The notes: generated by a model not told the origin, from the sequence alone. DNA of 64,000 nt from Apostichopus japonicus (GCF_037975245.1 NC_092582.1:8684501-8748500), one strand, 5' to 3'. Shown: positions 1-12,053, counted from the first letter of the stretch. Made by a program: numbers and translations.

Positions 1-79
1 ACATCACTGCGTTACAAGTAGAACTTTTCATTAAAAACCCAGATTTGGATGTCAACATTGGACAGTTGATATTTCCTAA
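1..79 (+). CDS. 3' part of an exon of an unrecognised gene (cut by the window edge)
   Basis: In the frame starting at base 3 the segment reads ITALQVELFIKNPDLDV and then NIGQLIFP with no stop, and ends on a consensus donor (cctAA|GTAAGA, GT at 80-81). It leaves two bases (AA). The exon at 21137 starts with a G that completes a Lys codon and keeps the frame open, so the two can join. The protein family is not recognised. If the join is right, the first intron is about 21 kb and contains a whole transposon. The link rests only on phase and splice consensus; the 5' end of the gene is outside the window. Confidence 0.45.
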
Positions 80-3000
80 GTAAGATTCTTCAGTAATTTT
101 ATCTAAAAACAGTATAAAACGAGGAAATAAGACTTGATTATTGCTTAAGTAATATTTAGTATTTATCGCAACATGCAAAGCCTTTTGTAGTAATTTACAC
201 TTTCTTGAAATCGTGAAGCAATTTAAATTCCCGCCCGCGTTGACTATACACAAACGTTAAATTACCCCCTCCCCCCACCCATCGCTGCGGGTGACCCTTT
301 TGCACCTCTCATTCCTCTTTTGATTCTTAAACCAACTCAAACTGTATCTGATCATCTTCCTGTTACTCTCACTGCTTTAGAATCACCACCAGCTCTAATA
401 TTAAATACTATTGTTGTAGTTATACAGGTAGACACTCAGGCTTCGCTACTACTTGAATATATTTATTTTCTCATTCTAACAAACCTTATGCACAGCGTAA
501 TATATTACTCATTGCCTTTTAGCAAATCTTAATCTCCACCCCTACCCCGCCCACAGCCCTTTCACTTTCCCCCAATTGACATCGCCTCGTCCACTCCGCT
601 CTTATTATGACATGAACGATAATTGTACTTTTGAAGTTGCTACACGTGAGTTTATTATGCTATGTTGATCAGCTATACGTTTGGTGCATATCGTTTCACT
701 GTAAATACCAAACCCGAAGCACGAGACACACTAACACAACGACATGTATAGCATGCACTACAAAAACCATACGTTTTCTGACTTAAATATTAAAATATTC
801 TTTCTCTATGTAATAACGATATCCCATCTTAACTTCCAACCGAGAACGTCTATATAACATGAAACTTTTCTTCTCCCAGTTCCCACATTTAGTTCATTAC
901 AATACCATTTAGCATAAAAGACCAGAAAAGATAAAAAAAATTATTGCGTTACATAGATTCTCCAAACATTCTCATTGTACAATTATAACTATTTAAGTCG
1001 TTTTATATTTTACACAAAACATGACCATCACAGAATATTCTTAAATTTATTCAGTTCTTAGAGAAAGATCTAATGGAACAATTAAAAATCCCCGTAAATT
1101 CCATAACGTTACTTTTTTACACAGTAAAATACACACAACACACGTGTTCGTGTAACAACGTAAGCCAAATCTGCTGTTCTTTAGCAGTACATATATAATA
1201 GCGACCTTATACATGTAGCTTTTAGTCTGTGTCAATCACAATACATTACAAGAAAACCATTGATTCAATAAATAAATTCTCAGACAAAATAAGCGAAGTT
1301 AACATGAAGGGTGAAACACCTGGAGCTACTGTAAAGACCTATTTAGCATAATAATAGACATGAAACGAGCCAGTGTAGTGTTGATTGATTTCAGTACCGA
1401 TGAATGTCACGTGTCTAGTACGACTGGATGGTTGTCATGGCATTAACAGGTGTAAACGTGCTACACTGAAATTAATCAAGCGGTAAGAATATAACAATTA
1501 GTTTTCTACTAATTCTCCTAATAAAGCGCTCTTATATAAAGTACTCTATTAATTTGGGAAGGATGCGGCCATTTTGATATAATGTTTTCTAATTTATATT
1601 TGTATGGTTTTTGTATCTTTATTATGTTTATTGCACAATGAGTGAAATATGTAACCAAACCACCATTTTCAGTCATGGACCTCGGTTGAATAATAATCCC
1701 CATTAAGTGATGATATAATTTATAATATGTTAAGTATTTGGCATCAGGCGCGGATCTAGGGGCTGTGTGAGCGTACCGCAACATTGTTGAACCCCACAAA
1801 AAGTGTATTTATTAGCATAACCATGCGTGTGTAAAGTGACCTTATTATAGGCCGAATTTATAGACCTAACTATGCCTCGGTCAGAATGCACTACTTCACG
1901 GCTAAACTTGTATTTACTGGAGGAGGACCCTCCCACCCCCCTCCCTGCATGGAAATCGGCTTCAATGAACCAAGTGCAACTACAACCACTCCAAATTATG
2001 GAGACACTCTTATATCGACCTTGCAAAATTGTGAGAGGGGTCGTGGATTGCAAAGTCGGCAATTCATGCATAACACAAAGTCGGTAGTTACTATTACGGT
2101 TGGATTCGCCCAACACGGTAACATTTAGAAATGATGTACTCGAAGACTTCGTTATTTGATCAGCGACGGCTAGACCGTCATTTCTCAGAAGGTTGCTTAA
2201 ATAATCGTAGGATCTGCACTGTTTGTCCATGTTTGAAAAAACATTCAACAGGTTGAAGAAAGTTATCATCAAAGGAACATTAAAATTGTAAATTGGTACT
2301 ATTAAATTAGTAACTGTTGAAAATATTATGTAGTTAATGCCTTTAAATGTTAAACTGTTGTGTTTAATACATAAATTGTTAAATTTATACAATAGTCCAT
2401 GTACCTGGGTTAGGTTAGTACCATATGTTAATATGGGTAACGTTTAAGGTTAGTACTATCATGTTTAAAGGGGTAACGTAAGTTGCCTATAAAAATATAA
2501 AAAAGTTAAAATATATCTATAACGAAAATAGCTGCATGCACGGTAGAAGACGTATAAAGGAACACGCGTATTCTGAAATAAAGTTCCCATTCGACTACTA
2601 AAACGTGTATATTTCATTACGAGTAGAACCCCATGAAAAATATTACGCGGGTACAGGTACAGAGCCGTATAGAGAGAGAGTTTGGCCAACTTATAACGAT
2701 TTCTGATTGGTCGAGATATTTCAGCGCTCACTGGCCATCACTATATACGGCTCAGTACAGGTAGGACCGATACCGCCGCCATTACCTTTCGGGATACATT
2801 TCATACTGTAATTTTGATTAATTGAGCCCTCAGCTTCGATTGTAGGAATTGTATATTTTGTCACATGGTTTTGCGGCTTCTTATGTTCCTCGCGTATGAC
2901 AATAACAGTGAAATTCGCATGCTCCAATTACATTAACACACGTTCAGTTTGAACGTATTCGCACCACAACACAGTTGACTTGGTAATTTTATTGATCGCC

Positions 3001-4796
3001 CTCCATTTCCCCTCTGTTTCAATACGCTATGACGGTTACTTTTGTGTAGCTACTACGGTGTCGTTCGAAGAATGATTAACTGCTATGCAGTGCGGTATTA
3101 AGTGGTATTTTTCCGTAAAACTCGGGTTCAACCGATTATATGATAATCGGTAATACCGATTACCAACTAGTTCCTGTGACAAATGGCCGATTACCGATTA
3201 TTTCCTCATTTTCGTGGAACTGCCTTAAGTATGATTTAGTGTTATGCATGATTACCAACTTCTAGGCCAAAAACAATCAAGATGTAAATGAACGACTTAA
3301 CGTTTTACAGTAAAGATTAATGGAGCAGGTAACGAACACTGTAATACATATATGGGGCGTTGTACGTTTATAACGAGGAGTTGCAATATTGCAATCCCGC
3401 CACAGCACATCTAAGCTACTCGCTCGCCCCAAACCGCTCTGAAAAACTTTCCGTTGCTTGCAAGTGAAGTTTTTTCTTGTCGCTACAAAATGCAGACAGT
3501 AATAAAACGTGATACCTTGTTATCTTGTATCTAGACTTGAGATGTCCGTCACTGCTATGTACACAGTGTTGTGGGTATTGGCCATAGCTGTTTGTATTGA
3601 CTGTACACTAGTGTCTAATTACCGACTGTAGCAAGCTGTGTGTGTATTTTCTGGGATCGGTGGTGGTGTATAACACTTCTGTTACACCCTATTCGAAACT
3701 AGGTCAGATTACCGGCATGAGACGTTTCTTTATGCGCGAGTCTTCACACCCTTTAATGAAAGTGCTGTACAGACTACAGAAGGGGGAAAATAGTAGGCAT
3801 TGGCTACTACGAAATGAAAAAGAAGAAGTTAGGGACAGCTTTTACAACTAGTATTATAACCATTATCAGTGTTGCATCTCCAACGTAAATAAAGTGAAAA
3901 GTATATCGCACGGAATAAAATTTTCGTTATTTCGTTAGCTAAATGTATAATCTGATATGAAAAATAATGTGTAAAAGTAAGGTGGCCTGATGTTTCGATC
4001 CTAGCAGGATCGAAACGTCCGGCCAACTTACTTTAACACATATTCTAATGCGGGCCCTTTAGTGGATAAGAAGTTTGCTAAAAGTTTTCTTTTGTTATGA
4101 AAAATAAAACAATCCCAAAGTGAAACGTTTGCTTCAAGTTTTCAATGTTTGCCATCTGCGAGGTAAAACTTCCGATCGAACGTTGTTTCAAACGATCATA
4201 CACAGTAAGTCAATGGCGCTTCTCCATTGAGTTAACTACATGTGGGAGAAATCACACACTAAAGTCCCATTGACTTTGTCGCGCGTGTCACTGGAAATCA
4301 GACTTGCTTTTAGTCGGTTGCGGGTAGGAGTTTAGTTACTGAAGGTAGCATACGCCCATAAAAAGCCCCATTGACTTACAAACTAAGTCACAAAAGTAAT
4401 GTGGTCTCTAAGTCTAGATAGAAGTTTTCACTAGCTAAACGCTACCCATCACCGGTTAGCTGACTAGTTGGCCTTTCATGGCACTATCAATTTTCCGAAT
4501 CATGACCGTGTAGATTTTTTGCTATCCGAGCCGGTAGTCTTCGTCTCTTGTAAACAAACCTCGTCACTCAGTGGTAAACAATTTTCCTATACGCTGCTCC
4601 TGGGAGGCCTAGAATCAAAATTTGCCTCAATTAACCCATTTTCTCACCACATGTACTTCCATTCATGCTCTTCAATATGCAAGCCACAAAAAACTAGATC
4701 ATGATTGATAACAGGTCACAAAAGATGTCCTCCTGCTGCTTTTTGGCACTTTTCCTGAGCTAGGAGAACAATCGAGCGGATGGATATAGACTCGTA
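80..4796. other. Intronic or intergenic stretch left of the large transposon
   Basis: Only short, stop-interrupted frames are seen here, none with recognisable domains. A cluster of ATTATCGGT-like inverted motifs occurs near 3120-3210, with similar motifs near 18860-18925 beyond the transposon's right end. A strong hairpin lies at 3971-4040 and is listed separately. I see no other gene, RNA or mobile element. Confidence 0.5.
3971..4040. repeat. Long imperfect palindrome, Penelope-type terminal motif
   Basis: An inner stem (TTTCGATCC / GGATCGAAA around a TAGCA loop) is nested in an outer stem (GTAAAAGTAAGGTGGCC against GGCCAACTTACTTTAAC). A related but non-palindromic sequence (GGTTGGCCTGATGTTTGAT.., CTAGCAGGATC) occurs near 45077-45110, downstream of a minus-strand Penelope-like remnant. 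This is therefore probably a rearranged retroelement terminus. It has partial hammerhead-ribozyme features (CTGATG, GAAACGTC) but not the full core. Confidence 0.5.
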
Positions 4797-5215
4797 CACT
4801 GTTAAAAAAAATTGTAAATTTACAGTAAATTCCTGTCGATTTTTACAGAAAAAGCCGGTTTTCTATATTTACATGTAAACGTCTGTTATTTTAACAGACG
4901 TTTTCTGTACAGCAAGTGGTTTACACAAAATTGTAGTATTTTTCCCTCCAAAGAAAATTTACAGGAAAATCCTGTAAAATTTTACAGAATATGTCAGTTT
5001 TTAATATTTACATGTAAAATTCTGTGATTTTTACAGACGTTTTATGTTACAGCAAGTGGTTTACAAAAAATTGTAGTATTTTTCCCTCCAATGAAAATTT
5101 ACAGGATAATTCTGTAAAATTTTCCAGAATAAGTCAGTTTTTTATATTTACATGTAAAATTCTGTGATTTTTACAGACGTTATGTGTGTCATGTACTTTA
5201 CAGAATAAGTTTGTT
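4797..5215 (+). repeat. Left terminal and subterminal repeat array of the transposon
   Basis: After the 17-bp terminal repeat come almost three units of about 140 bp. The phrase ACAGCAAGTGGTTTAC recurs at about 4910 and 5050, and TTTACATGTAAA with TTTACAGACGTT recurs in each unit. Many short TTTACAG/CTGTAAA motifs in both orientations could be binding sites for an element-encoded protein, by analogy with plant En/Spm. The third unit decays after about 5180. Confidence 0.7.
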
Positions 5216-6859
5216 TTGCAATCTAATGCATGTAAAATTGGAATTTGAAGAGCGTTATACGGAAATATTCTTGAAGGTGGAAACACGTTACCAATATACA
5301 ACGGTATACAACAAACTCCATCGTGCAGTAACATTACCGTTTGGCAAAGAAAAGAATGAAATCCAACCATGAAGCTATTACCGATAGCTCCATGATCCAA
5401 CCCACAATTACCAGTTAACTTTGTCCCTACAGTCGTTTTCTGCCTTAGTGTTACATAAACTTACATTTGAGCAACAACCCCCACCCCCGTGAGGCTCATC
5501 AATGACCCTTAATTGTCCAGCGAACGAAAACAATGTGAAAGATAACCTTGAAGGGTCTGTAGGTCAAATATGTGAAATCTAACCATTTCAAGAGTTTTAG
5601 TAACGAATTACTTGTAAATGCCTAACGTGTTAACTAATGAAAACGACATAGATGGTACTGTTCCAATTGGTTTACCGTTTGTTTAAGGAGTATACAACTT
5701 CCGAAATCCTATCAAAACAATTACTGATGTGAGCTGCCAAGAATACAATGCCCAGCCTTCAAGATGTAGTCTAATTCATTGTTTTAATGTTAACTTGTAT
5801 TGTCAGTACAACATGAACCGATGACAATTCCGTGTGCTCAATGTACGGTCACACATGCAGCTATTTATAGCTAAATGGGTCACCGAACGTATCAAAATGT
5901 TGTTAAATATGTCTAGTTCAGCAAATGTCATTTCATTCATCTGAACCACCACCCCCCCCCCCCTCAACACCTCCTCCCATTCGACCCAGCCGGTCTAGCT
6001 CGATGATTGGCGTCAACGTGTCTGTAACAGCTATGACGTCTCGCGCACAGGCGGGAATTATTTTGATACATGGGCGGCTGCCGTTGGCTTTCCCGGAAAA
6101 CTTGGCTACAGTCCAGCATGCAGTCACATGACCCAAGTTGGCGCGATGAACGTCCAGTACATGCTGCGCTGTTCTGTACATTATGATTGATCGGATCTCG
6201 CATTAACGTACGTATGAAGTGTATAGATTGCACAATACAATACTACAGCGCTTCAAAGTACGTCGACACGAGAGGAAAACAACTGCCGTTGCTGTCCAGT
6301 AGGCTACGCACATTTCCACACCAGAACAAGACTTCATTGAGTACTTCGTCAGACGTGAGTGGTAAATTTATTTGAACCATATGCCACATTTGCATTATTA
6401 TTATCAACAAAACAACTTTGAAACTCTGGTCATAACAAAAAGTTAGTTTATATTTTAGTTATAACCGTAGGGCCCAGTGCCTATAACGTAGACTAGACGA
6501 ACGATAATTAAGAGTTAGACTATCACTATAGAAACACTGGCGCTGTATTAGACAACCTATCGTCGCCCTACCGTGCATTTTGATATGTGCGTGTGAAGCT
6601 TAGCCTTGCTTCATGTTGTTTAGGTTAATATGATATAATATTATAAGGGTGGGTACATTGTAACTTGTAAGTTAATTGGTGCTGATAGCCTACATACATG
6701 GATGATATTGGCTCTCATGTGGCATGTAATATGAAGTCTTTAGATTAGCAAAGGTTAATTAGCCTTTTAGAACATGACTGAATTTGAAAAGGCATAATTC
6801 ATGTTTCTTTCAAATGATCAGTTTTGATTAGCTCCAATCAATAGTGAAGCAGGGCAGAA
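5216..6859 (+). promoter_or_regulatory. Upstream region of the transposase-like gene, possible 5' UTR intron
   Basis: This stretch has no convincing coding frame. Bases 5925-6340 are less AT-rich than the surroundings and could contain the promoter and a non-coding first exon. A good donor (CAGAC|GTGAGT, GT at about 6354) and an acceptor just before the start codon (GTGAAGCAG|GGCAG, about 6850) would define a 5' UTR intron. No TATA box can be assigned with confidence. Confidence 0.3.
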
Positions 6860-9601
6860 ATGTACACCTGTAAAATATGCAATACACTAACAGCTACTAT
6901 CCGTAGCTATGTTGATCATGTGAGTTCCCATAGGAATATACCTCGAGTGAGATTTCCATGTTGTTTTGTTAATTGTGGCTATACCCTATCAACTTTTGCT
7001 GCAATGAAGATTCATGTGACTAGGTATCACCGCCATCTTCAAAAGCAAACAGCAGTTGCAGCAAATCTTCAGTCAGTTAACCTGTCATTGATTTGTACGT
7101 ATGAAATCTGTCAAAAAGAACTCACAGATCTGTCCTCATATTTGGCACACTTAAAAGCACATATAAGAAAAGGCCAAATTGTATCTTGTCCATATAAGAA
7201 GTGCAAAAGAGATTTTTCAAAAACCAGTTCATTTACAGCACATTTGTCACGTTGTCACAGAAACTGGGGAGCTGTAAACATTTTGGAGAAATACAAACTT
7301 TCTACTTGTGATCATTGCTCTTTGGATCAAGATATACCTCTAGACACTAACTGCTTTGATGTGTCTACAGAGACTGATAGATTTGTCCGTGAAAATGACA
7401 TAAGCTGTGATTTCGAAAACAGTAACAATTGCCAAGGTAGGGCGCAAGAAACAGGTCAGTCTAGGCTTCAATTTCAACAAAATTTTGCCTTGTTTCTTCT
7501 GAAACTTCAGGCAAAACAACTTGTTCCATCACAAACAATTCAAATGATTGTTGAGGAGCTTCAAACTATTCACAGTTTATGTCAACAAGATCAGGTTTTG
7601 AAAATTACTCAAAAATTGAGAGATGAGGGTTTAGCAGAAGAACGTATCAAATGTGTAGCCGATTATATGAATGAGATAGATGCATGGATTGCTATTGATA
7701 GTTGTAAAGGAAAACTCAGAACGCAGCACTGTAGAAAAGAGTACTATAAATCAGCATTCAAGTTTGTTGCTCCAATTGCAATATCACTAGGGAGAGATTC
7801 AGCACAAAAAATGCATTACTATCATTACATTCCAATCAAGGAGAGCATTCAGTTGCTCCTTTCAGATGATTTTGTGTTGGGACAATGTCAAAGTAGGCAC
7901 CAAAGTGAAGACTCATCTGTTCTTACTGACATAGTGGATGGTACAGTTTTTAAAAAAAATAGTTTGTTTCAAAGTTGTGAAAGATCTTTATCCATCATTC
8001 TCTATCAAGACTCATTCGAAATTGTAAACCCACTTGGGTCGGCAAGAAAAAAACACAAAATACTAGCAATGTACTTTACACTTGGAAACATCCAACCTGA
8101 GTACAGATCTGTTGTTGATGCAATGCAGCTTGTGTTTTTGTGTAAAGAAGTTGATTTTAAGGTCTTTGGGCAGCAGAAGGTTTTTGAGAGAGTGATAAAT
8201 GATTTGAAAACATTAGAGGAAGTTGGAATAGAAACAAATGACGGGGTGGTCTGGAAAGGTGCGCTGTCTTGTATATTAGGGGATAATTTAGGTTCCCATT
8301 GTATTGGGGGTTTCATTGAGAATTTTTCAGGAACTAACATGTGCCGCTACTGTTTAATAACTTCACATGACTTCAAATGTAACGCACCATATGCAGTTGG
8401 GAAGCCTAGAACCAAGGAGGAGTATGATTCTTGCATTGCACACCTTGAAGATCATGAAGAAAATCATCATCAAGGAATTAAATTTAATTCATGTTTTAAT
8501 TCTTTGAGGTATTTTCATGTGTGTGCACCTGGTTTGCCACCATGCCTGGGGCACGACTTGTTTGAAGGAGTTGTTGATTACGATGTAGCCATGTTTATTC
8601 AATACTGGATTAAACAAAAACATTGGTTCACATATGCAGATTTGAATATAATGTTGGTACAGTTTAAATTTCAAGGACGCGATGCAAACAATAAACCTGC
8701 ATTTGTAAATTTATCAGGTAACCGCTTAGGTGGTCAGGCCGTTGAAAACTGGAACCTTTTTAGACTTCTTCCAATTATTTTGAGTGCACATGTTAAAGAT
8801 CATAATGACCTTGTATGGAGACTCTTTCTTCTTTTACGAGAAGTTGTTGAGTATGTGTGTTCTCCAAAGATTTCACATGAGCAACTTGCATATTTAAGGG
8901 TGATAATGGAGGAATACTTGACTGAGAGAATACGACTCTTTGCTGATACTCCCCTCAGACCAAAACATCATTTCCTGAGCCACTATCCAGATTTAATTAT
9001 TAAGTTTGGACCATTAATGAGAGTGTGGACTCTACGCTTCGAAAGTAAGCACTCCTATTTCAAACGTTGTGCCAGATCTGCACAAAATTTCATCAATGTT
9101 ACACAGTCTTTAGCAAATCAACACCAGTACTTTCAAGCTTATAACAGCTCAGGGAAAATATATCCTGATAGATTGGTTATTGAAAATGCCACATCCCTCA
9201 ACATAGAATGTTTCATGCCTGAAATAAAGCATGCTTTGCAGGCAGCAAATGTAAAGTTTGATGATTCTGTTATCAGTGACAGAGTTCAGATGTTTGACAC
9301 TTCTTACCAGAAGGGTTTCTTTGTAATATGTCAGTGTTCTGATACATGCTTTTCAAGTCTTAAATTGGGTTGCATTTTGTTTGCAGTTGTTGAAAGGCAA
9401 AATATTGTGTACCTTGTCGTAAAGATGCACAGTGGATCATTCAATCACACTACTGGAGTTTACTGTTTGCAGCCTTTGAATATAGTGTCTTGTGTGCAGA
9501 TTTCTAAGCTTGCTGATTATTTTCCATTGTCGGCATATTTTGTGAGAGGAAGGCTTTTGCTTTCACTAAAGCATAAGCCATTAGCTGCAGTGCTTTTATA
9601 G
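6860..9601 (+). CDS. C2H2 zinc-finger, Tnp2/DDE-like transposase of the element
   Basis: An uninterrupted 913-residue protein. Four C2H2 fingers stand at the N-terminus: C4/C7-H20/H24, C34/C39-H52/H57, C79/C84-H97/H101 and C110/C115-H128/H133, a likely DNA-binding module. A Cys/Asp-rich linker follows, then a large domain with short conserved-looking motifs: LGDNLGSH (D475), a CRYC knuckle soon after, GHDLFEGV (H565, D566) and RFESKH (E728). The D...D...E order and the CxxC just after the first Asp resemble plant Tnp2-type CACTA transposases; the triad is my inference. The start is the first ATG of the frame and opens directly into finger 1. An intact frame of this length in AT-rich DNA argues for recent activity or selection. 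It lies between the left subterminal repeats and the SAM gene, in the same orientation, within the CACTG-ended element. A domesticated gene of this family is the main alternative. Confidence 0.8.
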   Translation: MYTCKICNTLTATIRSYVDHVSSHRNIPRVRFPCCFVNCGYTLSTFAAMKIHVTRYHRHLQKQTAVAANLQSVNLSLICTYEICQKELTDLSSYLAHLKAHIRKGQIVSCPYKKCKRDFSKTSSFTAHLSRCHRNWGAVNILEKYKLSTCDHCSLDQDIPLDTNCFDVSTETDRFVRENDISCDFENSNNCQGRAQETGQSRLQFQQNFALFLLKLQAKQLVPSQTIQMIVEELQTIHSLCQQDQVLKITQKLRDEGLAEERIKCVADYMNEIDAWIAIDSCKGKLRTQHCRKEYYKSAFKFVAPIAISLGRDSAQKMHYYHYIPIKESIQLLLSDDFVLGQCQSRHQSEDSSVLTDIVDGTVFKKNSLFQSCERSLSIILYQDSFEIVNPLGSARKKHKILAMYFTLGNIQPEYRSVVDAMQLVFLCKEVDFKVFGQQKVFERVINDLKTLEEVGIETNDGVVWKGALSCILGDNLGSHCIGGFIENFSGTNMCRYCLITSHDFKCNAPYAVGKPRTKEEYDSCIAHLEDHEENHHQGIKFNSCFNSLRYFHVCAPGLPPCLGHDLFEGVVDYDVAMFIQYWIKQKHWFTYADLNIMLVQFKFQGRDANNKPAFVNLSGNRLGGQAVENWNLFRLLPIILSAHVKDHNDLVWRLFLLLREVVEYVCSPKISHEQLAYLRVIMEEYLTERIRLFADTPLRPKHHFLSHYPDLIIKFGPLMRVWTLRFESKHSYFKRCARSAQNFINVTQSLANQHQYFQAYNSSGKIYPDRLVIENATSLNIECFMPEIKHALQAANVKFDDSVISDRVQMFDTSYQKGFFVICQCSDTCFSSLKLGCILFAVVERQNIVYLVVKMHSGSFNHTTGVYCLQPLNIVSCVQISKLADYFPLSAYFVRGRLLLSLKHKPLAAVLL

Positions 9602-10005
9602 GCATGTAAGTGGCAAATGCTATACAACTGGGGCGTATTTTCATTGACTTAAGATGGTGCAATGTATCATCTTCTCTTAGAACCATGCTAATGAACTTGA
9701 AGCATTACATACATGTACTTGTTAAATAGCTTATGCATTTGTTGATATTACTGCAGAAAAACTGTTGTAAAGTTAGGAAATAATTATCAATTAATATCTA
9801 ATTAAGGCTTTGTGTTTACATGTAAAGTGCCTTCCATTTAAAGAACTATGTTTGAGTGCAAGCTCAATTATGGAACAACTAGGAGTATATAATGGGCCTT
9901 ACAAAGAAACTTATAGTAAGCAAATGTGGCATATGAATTATTCTGAATTGAGAAGGAACTAAAACCTTCACTTCCATTACTCAGGTCTGAGGTTCTCTTG
10001 TTAAA
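9602..10005 (+). promoter_or_regulatory. Spacer between the two element genes
   Basis: About 400 bp of AT-rich sequence between the transposase stop and the SAM gene start. It should hold the 3' UTR of the first gene and the promoter of the second. No clear AATAAA or TATA signal could be assigned, and there is no coding frame of interest. Confidence 0.3.
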
Positions 10006-10240
10006 ATGAGCGTGTCAGAACAATCAGATGATACAATTTGTCTTGAAGATGTTGCTTCATCCATAATGCAGCATCTTCCTTCACTGCCACTTGAAATGGT
10101 GGACAAAGTAGTTGAACAGCTCCTGGCTGCTGGTGTGGAAAGTGTGTGCGATCTCAAGCTGATCACTGATGATGACCTTTCCAGTGTACTGAAGCCAATA
10201 CAGAGGAGAAAGCTGTTACTAGCATGGGCAAACAAGGCAG
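10006..10240 (+). CDS. Exon 1 of the SAM gene: SAM-like domain
   Basis: The segment starts at ATG 10006 (MSVSEQSDDT) and ends at donor GCAG|GTAAGC, phase 1. Residues about 28-74 match the SAM pattern: helices around VVEQLLAAGVESV, the hallmark LITDDDLSSVL, and IQRRKLLLAW, corresponding to the usual LTDEDL...GHRxKIL signature. Confidence 0.7.
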
Positions 10241-11146
10241 GTAAGCAGAAATATAATTGCACTTTCTAAATATGATTATCCTCCTTTTTTTGAGGAAAGG
10301 GGAGGTTAAGAAGTAAGTTACAAGAGGAGATGGAAAAATGTCTAAATAGTAAGTACATGTGATACACAGAAGTTTCTCTTATTGTCTAAGACAGTTGCTG
10401 GTACCACAAATTGAATAAGGAAACTGGTCACATAGTACATCATTAGCATTTTTGTAATTCTCTAAAGAAAATTTTCTGGTTAATTATTAGTATTATACAT
10501 TAGATTTGAATTTTTTTAAGTAGTTTTCAAGTAGTGAGCAAATAGAACACACAGAAAACACCAGGTCAAACTAATGAAATGATACACCACATACCCAAAC
10601 TAAAATATTTATCATCAAGAAAAGAGGAAACCCTTCTTTTTAATTCAAATTAAACATAGAACATACGTTCTATGTTGTTTGTAGAGTATGTTGAAGTTCA
10701 TATGGGAGTATGACAAGGCTAAAGGTCACCTTGAAAAACAACCACTATGGGGTAGTATGGGGTACCTCAACTCTGGGATCATACTTGGCCCCCACTTTGG
10801 GGTCCAAATAAGCGGGCACTACGCAAACGTCTGCAGTGACCAAATAATGCCATTGACGCAACAATTTGATATGTATGAGTGTTACTTTGCCCCAAAAACA
10901 CTTGTATCCAATAATCAACAAAAATTGCCCAAATAATTTCACACTTCGGCTATACTGATTGAAAGATGCAGAGAACTGTGGCAATGGCTTGCTTTCCATA
11001 CAGTATAAGAATACACCTTGACAACTTAACAAACTATAAAGCAAGCCTTGTCCGATGCTTATGCACAAGGTCCATATGGCATACGGTACGGTGTGTACAT
11101 GTGTACAAAGCCATTGCCTACGTCAACAAACAAGCAGCGACTTAAC

Positions 11147-11209
11147 CTATAATATAATAATAATAATAATAATATATAATAATAATAATAATATAATAAT
11201 AATAATATA
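11147..11209. repeat. ATA microsatellite left of the MITE
   Basis: An imperfect (TAA/ATA)n run, apparently the site into which the CAGGG element inserted; the same repeat resumes at 11966. Confidence 0.85.
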
Positions 11210-11965
11210 CAGGGTTTTTGTTAAGAAATGAAGTAGGTGGGTCAAGTTGAAAAGTAGACGGGACTGTCTGTACGCGGACATGGGGGAGGGGTCTAAGCCG
11301 GAAAATTGCAATTTAAAAAGTCTCTAGATGCAAAATGGTTCAATATACAGTTGTTTGGTCAATGATATTGCCCCCTCCCAATCACCCCTTTCTTCTGTCC
11401 TATTTTTCTATTTTTCTCCTGAATTTTTTTATTAACACTCGGGTCATGGAGCCTAGGGAGGTAGCTATGCCACTGAACGGAACTTAGCAAGGGTGTGACG
11501 CACTTGCTGCATTAAATGAAGTGCGATCATAACAAAATGATAATAGGTCTACGGTACCTACAAAGTGAGTAGGATTTTACTGCCAAAAAATACCCAACTA
11601 GGTCTGTGATAGAACCTTCTGTTTTTTATTCAGCTTTTATCTCTGTTGAGCAACAATTTGTATGTCAAGAGAAGCCCTTCGCCTACCTCTACTCTCACCC
11701 ACCCCTCGGCCTCATCTCCTCGACCATACTACTAATGTTCAACTTCTTGTAGTTTTTACCAACAGTTAACTGCTGTGACAGTTTCAATCACACCTGATCT
11801 GGTTGTGGGTATTTATTCCTCTCGATTTTTTTCGTCATTTTTTTTTTTTTTTTTTTAATTTTTTTAATTTTTTTTTTTTTTACTGAGCGGCGCAAAGTAG
11901 CCGGGTCATGTACGTGCAGTAAGCGGGTCATTTGACCCGGGTCCCGGCTACTAACGAAAACCCTG
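11210..11965. mobile_element. 756-bp non-autonomous DNA element (MITE) with CAGGGTTTT ends
   Basis: The left end CAGGGTTTTTGTTA and the reverse complement of the right end CAGGGTTTTCGTTA form terminal inverted repeats; GGGTCAA follows within each arm. There is no coding frame. The interior contains T-rich tracts at 11838-11881. The ATA-rich flank hides the exact target duplication, so hAT-like (8 bp) or another superfamily cannot be decided. It lies in the first intron of the SAM gene. Confidence 0.7.
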
Positions 11966-12053
11966 AATATAATAATAATATAATATAATAATATATATAA
12001 TATAATAATAATATAATATAGTAATAATATAATAATAATAATAATAATAATCA
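11966..12053. repeat. ATA microsatellite between MITE and SINE-like sequence
   Basis: An imperfect (ATA)n run. It may be partly the resumed insertion target and partly the simple-repeat tail of the minus-strand SINE-like sequence that follows. Confidence 0.8.

Noticed and set aside
1730-2392. 220-codon minus-strand open frame
   Set aside because: Unremarkable composition, no domain, no splice partner; compatible with chance in AT-rich DNA.
5925-6233. Overlapping frames on both strands upstream of the transposase gene
   Set aside because: They stem from a locally less AT-rich segment with a C homopolymer; no conservation signal can be seen.
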